NCBI GenBank assembly: GCA_001632425.1
Contig: KV425574.1
Coordinates: 227,005-291,004, forward strand
Direction of reading: 5' to 3'
DNA length: 64,000 bases
From: Neolentinus lepideus HHB14362 ss-1
Lineage: Eukaryota; Basidiomycota; Agaricomycetes; Gloeophyllales; Gloeophyllaceae
Shown here one piece after another: positions 21,276-32,988 of this stretch (position 1 is the first letter of the stretch; each line of letters starts with the position of its first letter). The notes under the pieces were generated by a model that had not been told where the DNA came from, did not search any database, and worked only from the letters and a program-made list of their open reading frames with translations. The translations under genes and the position numbers were made by a program.

Positions 21276-22280
21276 CTAGAACCGCACCAGACTGTCGTAG
21301 ACACCATCCCGGACGCACCTCCACTCTACCAAAAAGTCATCACGCCGCCGCGGTGGTCCCGGCGGAAGCACCACCAGCTCAGGCGTCGCGCCACTCTCCT
21401 CGCACGATCTGCTGAGCGCCTGGATCTCAGCCACAAAGTGCTCCTGCGCCGCCCCCGCGTTGCCGGCAAACATGGCTCTACCCACTTCGGGCAGCACCTC
21501 CACGGGCTGCACGACAAGTCTCCCTCGCATGCTTTCTGGGATAACCCAGATGCTCGACAGACGCATGAAATCGAGCGCGAGCGCCGGGTCGTTCCGTTTG
21601 AGCTCTTGCTTTGCCATCAGCCCGGAGAAGAGGCGCAGCGCCCTGATGCACACCCCGGTAAACCGCACTCCCGAGAAGCGCATATGCACAGGCGCGTCCC
21701 CGCCCGCGCGAAGCAGGAAAGGCGTGGCCACCACAAAGTTCAACGGGACCTGCGTCTGGGCGTTATTGTGGACAATATGCAAGTATCTCAAATTGGGATA
21801 CAGAGGCTGGGAACGTTGGGGGAGTGGCCCGCCATTGATCACGGACGCGTCGCCGACAGTGATATAAGACAGCTGCGGGAACTGCATATTCAAGACAGTA
21901 TGGACCACCTGCCTGAGTACCGGATGTGAGTCTGTGCTTTCAGCCAGCACGATCAAAGACTGCAAGGTCGGCGCTACCCGGCATAGAATATATCGAATTT
22001 GAGGTGTTTCGGCGTGACGCCCCTCTGGCTCAAAGTCCAAGGACAAAAAGAGGTGATGCACTACCGCATTGTGATACGCGGGCATTTTGAGGGCATTGGC
22101 AAGCCGAGCAATGCGATGAGCATCAGAGAGGAGAACCGCTACATATCTGAAGGGTTCGGCCAGTGTCGCGAAGTATCTAGATACCAGACGGACAGATGCA
22201 CCTGTGTCGAATCCCAGGAATCCGGTGCATGCCAAGGCCACGATATGTTCGTGCAACTCTAAAGGCAAGTCTTCGAACAT
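21276..22280 (-). CDS. F-box-like protein
   Basis: One frame of 334 aa starting at the ATG at 22280 (MFEDLPLELHEHIVALAC). The frame extends upstream to 22331 but has no other ATG. The first 45 residues resemble an F-box (LPLELHEHIV, then VRLVSRYFATLAEPFRY), which would bind SKP1 in an SCF ubiquitin ligase. The rest (for example HHLFLSLDFEPEG, YPNLRYLHIVHN) looks like a degenerate leucine-rich substrate part, common in expanded agaricomycete F-box families. The substrate is unknown. No introns are seen. Confidence 0.75.
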   Translation of the reverse strand: MFEDLPLELHEHIVALACTGFLGFDTGASVRLVSRYFATLAEPFRYVAVLLSDAHRIARLANALKMPAYHNAVVHHLFLSLDFEPEGRHAETPQIRYILCRVAPTLQSLIVLAESTDSHPVLRQVVHTVLNMQFPQLSYITVGDASVINGGPLPQRSQPLYPNLRYLHIVHNNAQTQVPLNFVVATPFLLRAGGDAPVHMRFSGVRFTGVCIRALRLFSGLMAKQELKRNDPALALDFMRLSSIWVIPESMRGRLVVQPVEVLPEVGRAMFAGNAGAAQEHFVAEIQALSRSCEESGATPELVVLPPGPPRRRDDFLVEWRCVRDGVYDSLVRF

Positions 22281-22461
22281 TGCAGCGATTTCTGCCAGTC
22301 CAGGCTCGAGGTGGGTAGGTATTGTCAACAAAGGATACGTACCTACCGTGACATATCAGTGAGAATTCTCGGCTATCCGCGGCTTCGCTTCAGCCCTCAG
22401 GTAACTACTATATTATATTATGTCCACATTGCGGGAGCAGACCGCCAATTCAAGAGTATTA

Positions 22462-25400
22462 TTACTCTACTTTTATATCCTTTTTACGGGAATGATACAG
22501 GACATCGCCCATTAGCATCTCCCCAGCCGCACATATGCCGGCTGACCAGACTAGCAAAAGAGACGTGATACAGAAGAAGCTGATTGTTTGGCCTATCTCC
22601 AACCACGATCCTGCATCCAGAGTAAGCGGAATTCGCGGCAGGAATGCTCAATACTCACCGGTATCAGTCACAAGGAAAAAGAACGTCATGGTCATCCCTA
22701 CAGTAGCGGCATATCAGGAGCTGCCCCACGGACTTGGACAGCAAAAAGACACACCATCTGTGAGCGTCAGCGCTACTAGGAAAAGGGAAAAGGGAGGCAA
22801 GCGAAGACGGGCGTTGAGAGTCGCAAACGCCGCCGACAACATGACATACGGGGCAACGATTTTGAAGACCTACCAGCGATGGGGTGAGGGATGTCCGCAT
22901 ATGTCAAAGAAAGACGTACCAGTAGAGCAGCCATGAGAAATGGCCTGAATATGGGCATCAGCCGATATACGGGTTCCAAGTAGAAGGAGCTGCATAAATG
23001 CACATTAGTCACGCAGGGGTCCACAAGAGTGAGAGCGGCAAAATGCTCACGAGATAGAGGCCACGCTGATCACAAGAGTCAGAGTGCTCAATTAAAATAA
23101 CAACATTCGCGACGTACTTTCCGGTTCCGAAAAAGCCAACTTGCACGAAAAAGAGGAAGAAAAGTGCAATCCGAAGATCGTCTGAATGGGGCTTATAGGA
23201 TTGGAGCTCAGGTGCTGTTCCTTCAGACTTCTTCACAGGTGCCTTGCCATTGGTCTCCACATTTAGCTGGCTCGACCGTAGCATAGCCTCTACTTCTATC
23301 CACAAGCCTAAAGTCATCGAGTAGCTGAGATAGAACAAGCCCTCATTGCTGATAGATAGAATGACAAAGCAAGGGCAGAATGCGAGGAATAAGACGATGA
23401 GCTTCGCCATAGGATTCGGGTACTTCGTCGTGGCAAAGGCCGGATAGATCGTCGACACCGCTGCGGCACTCATGATAAAGTGCATTTTATGAAGTCAAGG
23501 AAACCGGACGAACCAAGAACTGTCCATCCAGCTACTTGATTGAGCATGGGTAATCCCGCCTTCGCCTGCAGCCTGTACACAGAGCTCGTCGTGATCATCA
23601 TTGTGGCTAGGATAAGCCAGGACTAGATTCCCATATTTTAGTACGATTACAAGATGTCAGACAATGACATCGACAACGCACCTGCGTCTGAATAGTCCTC
23701 ATTACCGCGGTCCCTTCAGGCGTCTGTGCTGGTACTGCCACCCTTGCGACCGAATTAGCCACAAGAACCATACACAATCCACCGACCAATCTAGAGCAAT
23801 ATGTCAGGTAGAACCGTAATTCTAATCGAACATCCAGGTCTCACATTACGAGAAGATTCTCTCCTTTATGCACGTCCAGCACAGGGAATATACCCGTAGC
23901 AAGGCAGGACAGTGTCCACAACCATCGTAAGCCGGAATCCACGCGCTTGATTTCGCCAGGCCATGATTGTGGCCAAACTAGCCCCATGAGAACAAACCCG
24001 ATGCTCCATATGAAGCGAGATGTGTAGGCTCGCTGAAGAGAAGACTTCCGTCACACGCTAGAACGACACAATTATGTAGACGCACCACCATGCATCCAAG
24101 CGCTATAGCGACGAGGACGCCTCGGACGAGAACCCGGCCGATCTTCTCGTGGTCTCTCTTCTCTCTAGACTGTGCATAATGCACGAACGGTCCCCACGCC
24201 TTCGCGGTCACAGTATCCCAGAAGTAACACGGAAAGATGACATAAACATAGAAGCTCCAAGGCGACCGCTGGATACCGAATACGATCCAGAGCGCAAGAA
24301 CCGATGCGTAGAAATTTACGGTGGATGTGACGTCCGCTGCCGAAGGGAGTAATATGAATGTCGCCGCGTACGCTGCCCACCCCGTGTATGCCAGAACGAC
24401 TAGGGAGCGGATAAAGGCACGGTCATAGCTGGTGAGGTGCATTGGCTCAATGAGTACGGCATTGTTATTCTCGTGTGAACGGACTGGGGTCTTACGTCTG
24501 TAGATATCGTAACCCGGCTAGGGCGGTTTGTATCATCTCGAAGCTCTCGGTCCGGGCACTGGTGTACTGCTCGCTTCGGATGAGGTCTTCGATATGACGG
24601 ATGGTCTGGGAACCAGGAAGTTCGCTATCTGCAAGAGCAGTATATGGTCTGTAAAATAGCGTATGTTTGCTTTTGATATCTAGAAGGTAATAGTCAAGGG
24701 ATGCAACCACTATCCTTTTGGTGCGACGGACCATGCTTGACACGATAATGTTCCAATATAACCTATTCCAATGTCGTCAACTTCAAAAAAACATCACAAA
24801 TGAAGCTCTATGCACAGAACCTTGGCATTGACCAAAGCAGCTTCAGCTCGTCCTCTTCCATCGTCATCCCACTGCAAATACCCATCCTGGTCCGGATACA
24901 CATCTGCCAACACACCCACCGAGTTGACAGGCCAGTTCACTCCTACTAGAGTAGCCATGAGGGCCGCAACATCCGCTTGCTCGACATCTTGCCTGAGAAT
25001 GTGGCACAGATGGAAAGGCGCAGTGTATGGATCTGTCTCTCTCAGTTCAGCAGGCACGATGACTGGACTTCGGACGCCTTTACCCCAGGCAACGAGGGGT
25101 GTACGAGTGTTGTCGGGATCTGTAACAGGAATATGATTATAGCCACGAGCCGATAGAAGACAAGTAGACATACAGACCTCCATCACCATGATTACCGATC
25201 TTCGACATTCCGTGATCAGCAGTAAATACGAAACTAGTATCCTCGTCGCCGTAAAACTCAGTGATGAGGGCCTCTGTTTGGCGGACGATAGCGTCAACGA
25301 TCATTATATTATCCATATACTCCTACAAAGCATAGCGTCAGTAGCCACGGTACCATATCCACGGAAGTCATCTTGCCTTTGAATGTGGACGATAGGCGTG

Positions 25401-26431
25401 TCCAGTGGTGTCTAACCCCAAGAGATGCAAGAAAAATACAACCCCTCCAGAGCGCAGCTCCGTGTCTAGTACGGGATCCACTGTAGCGTTGTGAAATAGT
25501 TCTCTCAGTTGATCTAATACCCAAGTATCTAATGCAGTCGCATCTGAACCGAAGGAAGGCTTTGTTCGAATCGATATACAGGCTGCAAACACATGATTCG
25601 TCACCTTTGGTGAAGTCTTCATCATGTTCTTCATAGCACCACGTCCTGACTTTGTCTTGCGTCGCTCCTCTTGCAAACATAGGCAAGATGTCCGGCGAAC
25701 CGAAAGAGAAGGTATGCGATGATTGGTTGAAGACCGAATCGAAGTCGACCTGGTTTGATATTAGGGTTAGGGTTATGAATATTAAGGGTCGTATTTCTCG
25801 GGTAAGTGCATATTCCCCCATCCTAAGATGAGCCTTACCGGGTTAGTCTTCCATCCCTAAATATATAAGTCCCGTGAAGACTCGTGTTCATAACTCTGAA
25901 TTTCCATGATGTAAAATATCGCACCTTCGTCACTGCTGAAACATCCTCGTACATGCCAGCTGCAAACGGCGAAATCCAGCAAACGTCTCAAGCCATCATC
26001 TTCGGTAAAACAGTAGTATTCCATACCTATGAGAGCTACATGTCCGGGCCTACTTTCGGTAGGCACACGCGTATGGGAGATGCCGTACACCCCTCGTGTC
26101 TCTACGATGGATCTGAGATACGGCGCAACAATGTGGGGTGCATCTGGGATAAACTCAAAGGCATCTATACCGAAAAGGAGGTCCGCGCGAAGACCGTCGC
26201 CTGTAAAAGCCCCACGTTTGACTGCTGAGCTGGCGCAAGAATACGTGTTACGATACCAACGATGAGAACCAAGCGTTTCGACAGAGGCTTGCTCGTCCTA
26301 TAGTGGTTCATTCCATGGACAACTGGGCTCGTAAAGTAGCAGTCGAAGACGGTTCCAATATACACCAAGTGGAAGACCAGCCCAACAACGAGCAGCCAAG
26401 TAACAGATGTGACGTGTGTTTTAGCAGCCAT
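22462..26431 (-). CDS. MCD4: GPI ethanolamine phosphate transferase 1 (Mcd4/PIG-N)
   Basis: Twenty exons on the minus strand: 26431-26257, 26200-26027, 25959-25925, 25856-25839, 25749-25605, 25543-25377, 25322-25178, 25119-24821, 24762-24732, 24679-24496, 24428-24086, 24032-23845, 23790-23682, 23622-23514, 23460-23118, 23065-23051, 22989-22920, 22869-22755, 22697-22659, 22610-22462. All phases agree and give 950 aa, near the family length. It adds phosphoethanolamine to the first mannose of GPI anchors in the ER. The lumenal alkaline-phosphatase-like domain has [33 protein letters not shown] and [16 protein letters not shown] and [10 protein letters not shown] are PIG-N specific. Many membrane helices follow ([38 protein letters not shown]). 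The start [10 protein letters not shown] leads into a signal anchor. Exons of 18 and 15 bases and a GC-AG intron (25323-25376) are notable. Confidence 0.95.
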
Positions 26432-27509
26432 TTAATGAAGGCTAGTGTTGACAACCGGTGATGCCGTTCATAACCAGTCAGTACTTCGAGCAGAGGCGCC
26501 CAAGAATAGAGAACCAGTGAAATGAAAGCGAGAGAACAGGGCGATATTGGACCTGGGAACGTCGCGTCGGATGCTTGGAAGTCGGAAGTGCCTTGACTGT
26601 ACCCACGTGACAGGATGTTAGCATACATAATAACCACCTGAAGTAGTAACAGCTGAGACCCAATTCAATATAAGACCCCGAAAAGCTCTGCCGGCTATTC
26701 CTGCAAAAATCGTTAGGAAACTCCCATTTTTCTTGTTTGCTTAATAGCAACCCTAGCCACGGTCGTTCTCGCGTCTGCTAGCCCGAGCATTGGCCTGTAT
26801 TTTGAGCGAAAGATATCCTTGACCGGTGAATGCATGTTTCGTCCCACCCGCTATTGGCTCTGATGGGTGTAGACAATTATAAGTTGACTGCATCAATCTG
26901 GCCGCTTATCACTAAGTGAGGCTCCTCTGACTGTATTTATATTTGACATAAAGGTACGTCGCATTTTACTTAGAACTGGAATTTTGTTCTGTATATAATA
27001 CATGACGGATTTCAGGTGATGTGGGTCCTGAGAAACGTTTGGCACTCCGACTCCCAACTGAGTCTGCCGGCTCTCAGAACACCCGTGGTCGTATTAATCC
27101 TTTCTCGCTTATATTTGTTGTCGGTCCCCTGTGGCATTGAGTCTTTAACATCTCTTTCCATGGTGATTTACATCACTGAAAGGCTGAGACTTGTTCCATT
27201 GATTTCGGTGTCGCAAAGGATCTGTCTGTCGTTTCCGTCTCCACGGTTCCAAAACACTATCCATTCTGGAGTTGTGTGGGAGGACTTGGTCACCAGTAGC
27301 CTTCTCGGTACACGCATACCTCCTTTAATGTGACTATAGTCGTCCGTCAAGCCCGCAATGCTATGCCTTTCATGACAAAGAATCCCTTTCTCCCTTCTTG
27401 GCTGTAAACAGGTCTTCTGCGGCCTGAATGCTTTTGCCACCGGTAATCCGTCTCTATATATTTACTAGTGCCAGCAAGACCGTCTGAGGGCGCTTCTTGC
27501 GTACAGAGG
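26432..27509. other. Divergent intergenic region between MCD4 and a single-exon gene
   Basis: Contains both promoters. Minus-strand ORFs at 26308-26750 overlap the MCD4 start and lack motifs. AT-rich at 26930-27010. No gene is seen. Confidence 0.5.
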
Positions 27510-29186
27510 ATGCACAAAGCACTCACCATTGCCGAACTCCAGTGTACCATCATTGACCATGTCTTGGCTGATGACTGCGCCGGCACAAAGACGGTGGCTG
27601 CTCTAGCGAGAACGTGCAGAACTCTCCATGAATCCGCCGCCAGAGCTTTGTGGAGGGAACTACCCAGTTTAACGCCTCTGCTGTATTGCATGCCCTCCGA
27701 CCTGTTTCGAAAGGGAACATACTTGGTTCGTCGAATCATTTCTCTGATCTTTACCATCCTTGCTAACCGACACCAGGACTTCGGGCGCCCATTACAGCCG
27801 TCGGACTGGACCCGCGTTAACAAATACGCTGTTCACATCACTACTCTACACTTCCAATCGACTTGGAAGCGGCACGGTCGTGCTCGCTTCCTTACCATAT
27901 CGCCGACCGCCTTTGCCACCCTCGCGAGGAGCATTTCCGCCGACTGCCTCTTGCCAAACCTCCGCGCGCTTACATGGGATCCTCCATACGGAGAGGACGA
28001 GCCCATGTTCTCCTTTGTCGAGAAATTGCTAGCCAGAAGCCTCAGGAGCCTCACGCTGCGGGTGTTGACCGCTTCGCAGGTTCCAGCTCCGCACATCCTG
28101 CGCCTTCTACCCAGCCGATGTCCGTCCATTCGGAGCTTCGTTATCGAGTACGAGGGTACCAATGAGGATATTTCGGATGCTATCGCGGAGTGTACATCGC
28201 GACTGCGCCACCTCCGTGAATGCGAGGTCTACATCCCGGCTCCAAACGTCACGCTGAACCATCTCGCCAGTTTACCTGATTTACAGTCGCTGACGGCTTG
28301 GCAGTGTCCCACCTACCCGGCCTATCCTCGTTTGCTTCTACATCCTATCTCATCGACAGTCCCAAGTACTTTTGCGGCGCTACAAGAGATTTCAGTTCGG
28401 ACTGAGCATATCACGGCGTGCACGGCTTTAGCATGTCTGATAGACTCTCATGAAATAAAGTCAATCACATTCACGTATAGCCAATGGGCGTCCGCATCTT
28501 TTCTTCGGGAGTGCGCTAGAGCGCTCAGCCATCTGCGCAATCCCACATCTTTAACCTCTCTTTCCATCGCCTTCGACAAGGATGCGAATACTCCCATTGA
28601 TATGCCCGACGCCGTCGTTGACGATCGCGTACTCCGACCATTACTTGTCTTCACCAGTCTGGAAACATTCGAATTTGACCCTTACTGTTCTTTCGCTATT
28701 GACGACAGGTTGATGGAAGACGCAGCGGTCAACTGGCCGCGCTTACGTTCTCTAGAACTAGTCCCAAAGAAGGCTTTGGCTAACACGTCCAGGTTGACTT
28801 TGGACGGGCTTGTGCCAATCGTCCAAAACTGTCCTAGGTTGAAGACACTCTGCGTCCCTCTAGAAGAGCATTTGTCAGAGCCGTCCTTGGATGCAGCTCA
28901 GAGCCTCCATAACGAAAACATTACCACGCTGGTTGCGGTTAGCAGCACCATCGAAGAGCCTGCTGCAGTGATCCTGTTCCTGGTGCATCTGTTCCCTAGG
29001 TTGCAGGTAATTGACCATTGGGCGGAGGACGAGGACGAGGGCGTCCCCAACCCGTGGGAGGCGATCGAGACCATAGTACGTGGAATTAACTCTGCATTTC
29101 CTAAGGAGACGAGGGGCAAAGAGGGGCGGATGACGAAGGGACAGCTGGCACGCTTGATGCGAAAGTGGCTGAGGGGTTTCAGATGA
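27510..29186 (+). CDS. F-box/LRR-like protein, single exon
   Basis: One frame of 558 aa from the ATG at 27510. It opens MHKALTIAELQCTIIDHVL, then TVAALARTCRTLHESAARALW, a common agaricomycete F-box form. Later segments (LLPNLRALTW, SLTLRVLTASQ, LPDLQSLTAW, WPRLRSLELVPKK, CPRLKTLCVP) recur as irregular leucine-rich repeats that could bind a substrate for an SCF ligase. The C-terminus is basic (GRMTKGQLARLMRKWLRGFR). No targets can be named. The gene is intact and has no introns, unlike its housekeeping neighbours, a habit of these expanded families. Confidence 0.82.
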   Translation: MHKALTIAELQCTIIDHVLADDCAGTKTVAALARTCRTLHESAARALWRELPSLTPLLYCMPSDLFRKGTYLVRRIISLIFTILANRHQDFGRPLQPSDWTRVNKYAVHITTLHFQSTWKRHGRARFLTISPTAFATLARSISADCLLPNLRALTWDPPYGEDEPMFSFVEKLLARSLRSLTLRVLTASQVPAPHILRLLPSRCPSIRSFVIEYEGTNEDISDAIAECTSRLRHLRECEVYIPAPNVTLNHLASLPDLQSLTAWQCPTYPAYPRLLLHPISSTVPSTFAALQEISVRTEHITACTALACLIDSHEIKSITFTYSQWASASFLRECARALSHLRNPTSLTSLSIAFDKDANTPIDMPDAVVDDRVLRPLLVFTSLETFEFDPYCSFAIDDRLMEDAAVNWPRLRSLELVPKKALANTSRLTLDGLVPIVQNCPRLKTLCVPLEEHLSEPSLDAAQSLHNENITTLVAVSSTIEEPAAVILFLVHLFPRLQVIDHWAEDEDEGVPNPWEAIETIVRGINSAFPKETRGKEGRMTKGQLARLMRKWLRGFR

Positions 29187-30389
29187 AATATTTGCCTTGC
29201 CTTTAATTTATTAACTTCCTTCGCATCGTTATCTGTTATATATGTTATATTTCACTGACCATGAGGCACCCATATTGTACACCAATTCCTGTCGAGCACC
29301 CCTGTGAAGGCATGTAATCTTCTGGCAGGGCCCCTTCCCGCATTGTTGGATTGCAAAAATATCTATTCATATAAAATGATCAATTGTGTGCGATCTCCTG
29401 CATTATAGCCGTATGCCACTCATGCCATGCCCACTTGACATCTCGTCCCATCTAACGACTTTCCGCTCCGCCACAACTACGAAGACGCAATTATGCAGCG
29501 GTTCATATCCAGAGTAGCCGGAGCTCTTGCTGCTTCGACATTCGATTTAGTGTGACTAACGAGCGCGGTATTAGGTTAGATGCCGCTCGCGTGACTCGTC
29601 GGAGGATGCTATGCGTCCTCCCTCGCTTGGTCTACCTCGCACAAGACAAGTCCTAAGTAAGGCAGTGCGTCGGCCGAGAAGGTGCCTGGTCGTTGTGCCC
29701 GATGATGGAGGAATGGAACTGGTCTCCGACACAGAAATATACGTCATCATAGAGAAATACTGGCAGAGAAGGACAAGAGAGGCGGCGACGACCTGCAGAA
29801 GAAAGAATCAAGCAAGAATACAATACACTGTGAAGAGCAGATGTATTGTCATCAGTCGCACATATCAGCGCGGCACATACTCTTACAAGAAAGGGGACGT
29901 TCCTTGACTTCAGGGGCACGTCAACGAACGAAACACAGGCACTTGCATGAACGGACCGGAGCATTTGCATTGACAACACCATACATTGCGGGGTGTCCAT
30001 GGTCAGTTTACCATGAGAAGTCGGTTTACATTGAAAGAAAAAAACTTGAGAACTGAGCGTAAACGGCTGCAAGCGGATAAGCCCGAAAAATGATGGATGT
30101 AACTGGACTGTATCGGGTTTCAAGAGGGCTAGCACTCAGATCTCAGAGATGCATGACTGCCAGTAATGGTCAAGGCAAGCAGATCAGCAGTGACACCGAG
30201 GGGGGGCCCAATAAGAGGGCTGGACGGCAGTGGCCCGAGGATGAATGGGTTTGGAGCATAGTAGGTATTTCCGCTTGACTCATTGAAACGATGGACATTA
30301 TTCCCAGGTATCGAACCAAGAACATGAAAAGCAGGCGTACCACGTCATCACCCGCCACCTCATACTAGTGCATATCCGTACACCCCATC
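29187..30389. other. Intergenic region between convergent genes
   Basis: Holds the 3' flanks of the F-box/LRR gene and SRP9. A 160-codon minus ORF (29653-30135) has no motif and no splice support. I see nothing else. Confidence 0.5.
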
Positions 30390-30859
30390 CTACTTCTTTT
30401 TCTTTGGTTTCTTCTTCTTCACGCCTCCTCCTGCAACCCCTACGACAGGAGTCGATCCCGCTGGCGTTCCTGCTCTTGTCGGCTCGGGATCGACTTGCAT
30501 GGATGAGCCTACTGGTGCAGCACGCTGGTTCTGCATTTTTTGCATGAGTGAGAGGTTCAAAGCCTCGAATCGGTTGAGAAAGATAGACGAGTAGGTCTTG
30601 AATTTAAGGCACTGCACAGAGAGTTAGATACAGAATTAAATAATAACGGATCTACGTAGTGCGCACCGTAACATCATCCGTGATTTTCAAGACCAGCTTG
30701 CCCTCGGACGCTCTCCACTTTACAACATAGCGTGTCTTCCATGGCGACTGAGTCTTTGCAAAATAGACGATATAAATGACTTCTCACCGTGTTCGGCGAC
30801 TTGGCGTACAGTGCCTCTGCTGCCTCTTGATATTCCTGCCAGGAGGAAATGTAGACCAT
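30390..30859 (-). CDS. SRP9: Signal recognition particle 9 kDa subunit
   Basis: Exons 30859-30788, 30735-30667, 30611-30390; 120 aa. It starts MVYISSWQEYQEAAEALYAK and continues RYVVKWRASEGKLVLKITDD and CLKFKTYSSIFLNRFEALNL, the SRP9 fold with its conserved Lys-rich strand. With SRP14 it forms the Alu-domain heterodimer that pauses translation of secretory proteins. The tail is a short disordered linker ending in a lysine run (KKKKPKKKK), which probably helps RNA binding. The two introns fall at codon borders. It is divergent from the carrier gene with only 197 bases between starts. Confidence 0.93.
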
Positions 30860-31056
30860 GGCAGCATCGAGGCAAGTCCGGTCTGCCAGTGGCGCAGCGG
30901 CGCTCAAACGCCGGTATCGGCCGGGGTGCGGTACCCCACACTTCTGTTTACTTCTGCCTGTCCCTTCTCGTAAAACTGCGATCGGCTTTCCGTCCTTCCT
31001 CTTTTCTCTTGTCGCAATCGCTCAATCGCTCAGCCAGCTGTACATAGCTGTACAAT
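30860..31056. promoter_or_regulatory. Bidirectional promoter of SRP9 and the 2-oxodicarboxylate carrier
   Basis: Both start codons point outward from this 197-base gap. It includes the pyrimidine-rich run TTCCGTCCTTCCTCTTTTCT (about 30988-31007), before the carrier start. No clear TATA element is seen. A shared promoter is inferred from spacing only. Confidence 0.6.
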
Positions 31057-32702
31057 ATGTCGAATGTACAGAAGAAACGTGAGTGCTCTATGTTTATTTC
31101 TAAAGATTTTACAACATTCCCTCTCATTCGCCGCATGTGACAGCGTTACCTTTCATCTACAACTTCACGGCGGGAGCGATTGCTGGTATCTCGGAAATTC
31201 TGACATTCTACCCTCTCGGTATGTTATTAAATTCTCGCCTCGTAGCCGCCGATACCACAGACTTTTCACAGATGTCGTGAGTATCCATTCACACGACTCA
31301 TCATGTCTGCTAAATATATCACCCTGTGCCCAATGCTCAGGTCAAAACTCGAATGCAGTTGGAGACTGGGAAGTCGAAGTATGGGCTGGTAGGCAGCTTC
31401 AGGGCGATTATAGCGGAGGAAGGGTATGTCCCGTCATATGGCTAATACGACTGTATCAAGACATAACACCCGGTTCACAGCTTTGGGCGACTGTACCGAG
31501 GTAAACTGTCGAAACAGTACAGTTAATGGCACCGACTGAACCTTGCTCTCAAAGGTTTGGTTCCCCCTCTAATGATGGAAGCGCCTAAACGCGCTACCAA
31601 GTTGTAAGGTCGGATTTTATTCCCCAGTTCTGCGAACCTAAATCCGTGCTTCAAGCGCTGCAAATGATTTTTGGGGCAAAATTTTCTTGAAGATGACTGG
31701 ACAGGCCAAGATGGACCAGTCAATCTCCATCTTGACCGGCTGCAGTGCTGGTGCTACTGAAAGTTTCGTCGTCGTACCCTTCGAGTTAGTGAAGATCAAG
31801 TTAGTATCTTCCCTACCATCCCTAACTGTCGACTTGACTGACTTTGTAAAATTCAATAGGCTTCAGGACAAGGCCAGCAGATTCGCTGGTCCTTGGGACT
31901 GTGTTAAGCAGATCATTGCAAAAGACGGTATTTTAGGCTTGTACTCTGGCATGGAAGCTACATTCTGGAGGTACCATACCAGTGCACTATCACAAAGTGA
32001 CCTAGCGTGACGTTTGGCAGGCACTTATGGTGGAATGGAGGTTACTTCGGTTCCATCTTCCAGGTGAAAGCGCTATTGCCGCCTGCTGAGGTATGTGTCA
32101 GGTAGCGCCTTTGAAGTTGGCATTTAACCATGGGATGATCTCTCCAGTCGCCTCAAGCACAGTTGATGAATAATTTCATTTCGGGCACCGTTGGCGGTTG
32201 CGTTGGAACAATGCTGAATACGCCGTAAGTTCAAATAGCCCTAACGAGTCGACTAATTTGGTAATGAAACAATAACTTGTTATCCCAGGTTTGATGTAAG
32301 AGACAGTTATTGTTGTCCTGAATTTCGTCATAATACAATGACTCTTTGTCCTAGGTTGTGAAGTCTCGTATCCAAGGCTCGGAGCACCTACCTGGCGTTA
32401 CCCCCAAGTACAACTGGACCTATCCTGCGTTCGTAGAATCTACTTTCTGGCGCTCAAGGCACTGACTGACTTGACGTTCTTCGGGTTAACATAGGTTGCT
32501 CACCATTTTCCGGGAAGAAGGTCCAGCCGCGCTGTACAAAGGATTTGTCCCGAAGGTTTTACGACTAGCGCCAGGAGGTGGTGTGCTTTTGCTGGTGGTG
32601 GAATTCACCTTAGGCATATTCAGGAAGGGTAGGGTGTTGGCTTCTATACTTGTGAACATCGCTAACATGGTGATACTAGCTCTCGGACCCCCGTATATTT
32701 AG
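31057..32702 (+). CDS. ODC1: Mitochondrial 2-oxodicarboxylate carrier
   Basis: Fourteen exons: 31057-31078, 31144-31218, 31272-31276, 31341-31423, 31481-31500, 31555-31603, 31656-31799, 31860-31970, 32021-32090, 32148-32224, 32289-32295, 32355-32428, 32495-32628, 32680-32702; 297 aa, the normal carrier size. All three carrier signatures are present: PLDVVKTR, PFELVKIK and PFDVVKSR, each followed by the usual second half-repeat motif. VPPLMMEAPKRATKF, YNWTYPALLTIFREEG and FVPKVLRLAPGGGVLLLVVE point to the oxoadipate/oxoglutarate exchanger of the inner membrane. The protein ends KALGPPYI after the last intron. The exons of 5 bases (ATGTC) and 7 bases (GTTTGAT) are required to complete two of the signatures, so they are solid despite their size. 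Confidence 0.93.
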
Positions 32703-32988
32703 ACAAATGAAAATAGACCAGAGAGATAAAAGCTCTTTGTCTCTGTAAGTCATGGCTATGTGCGACACTTGGCATCGAAAGCGCTCATACCGCCAGTGCC
32801 TGTCGCGGTCACGTCGGGACGGTAGTACACTGCTCACTGCAACGATGCTAAATATGTATAAATGACAAGTGTCGCCTATGGCGGTATTAGTCACCCTGCT
32901 TTCACAGCATTTAGGACATTTGGACGGGGAACAATGCCTCGTCACATAGCCAAAAAAACGGTTTTTATATAAAATAGTTGAGCGTAGG

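Noticed and set aside
29653..30135. 160-codon minus-strand ORF
   Set aside because: No motif, no intron pattern and lies in a convergent spacer; likely chance.
30290..30400. tRNA gene on the minus strand suggested by a GGTTCGATACC B-box-like phrase
   Set aside because: The T-stem does not pair well and no acceptor stem or A box fits at the needed distance.
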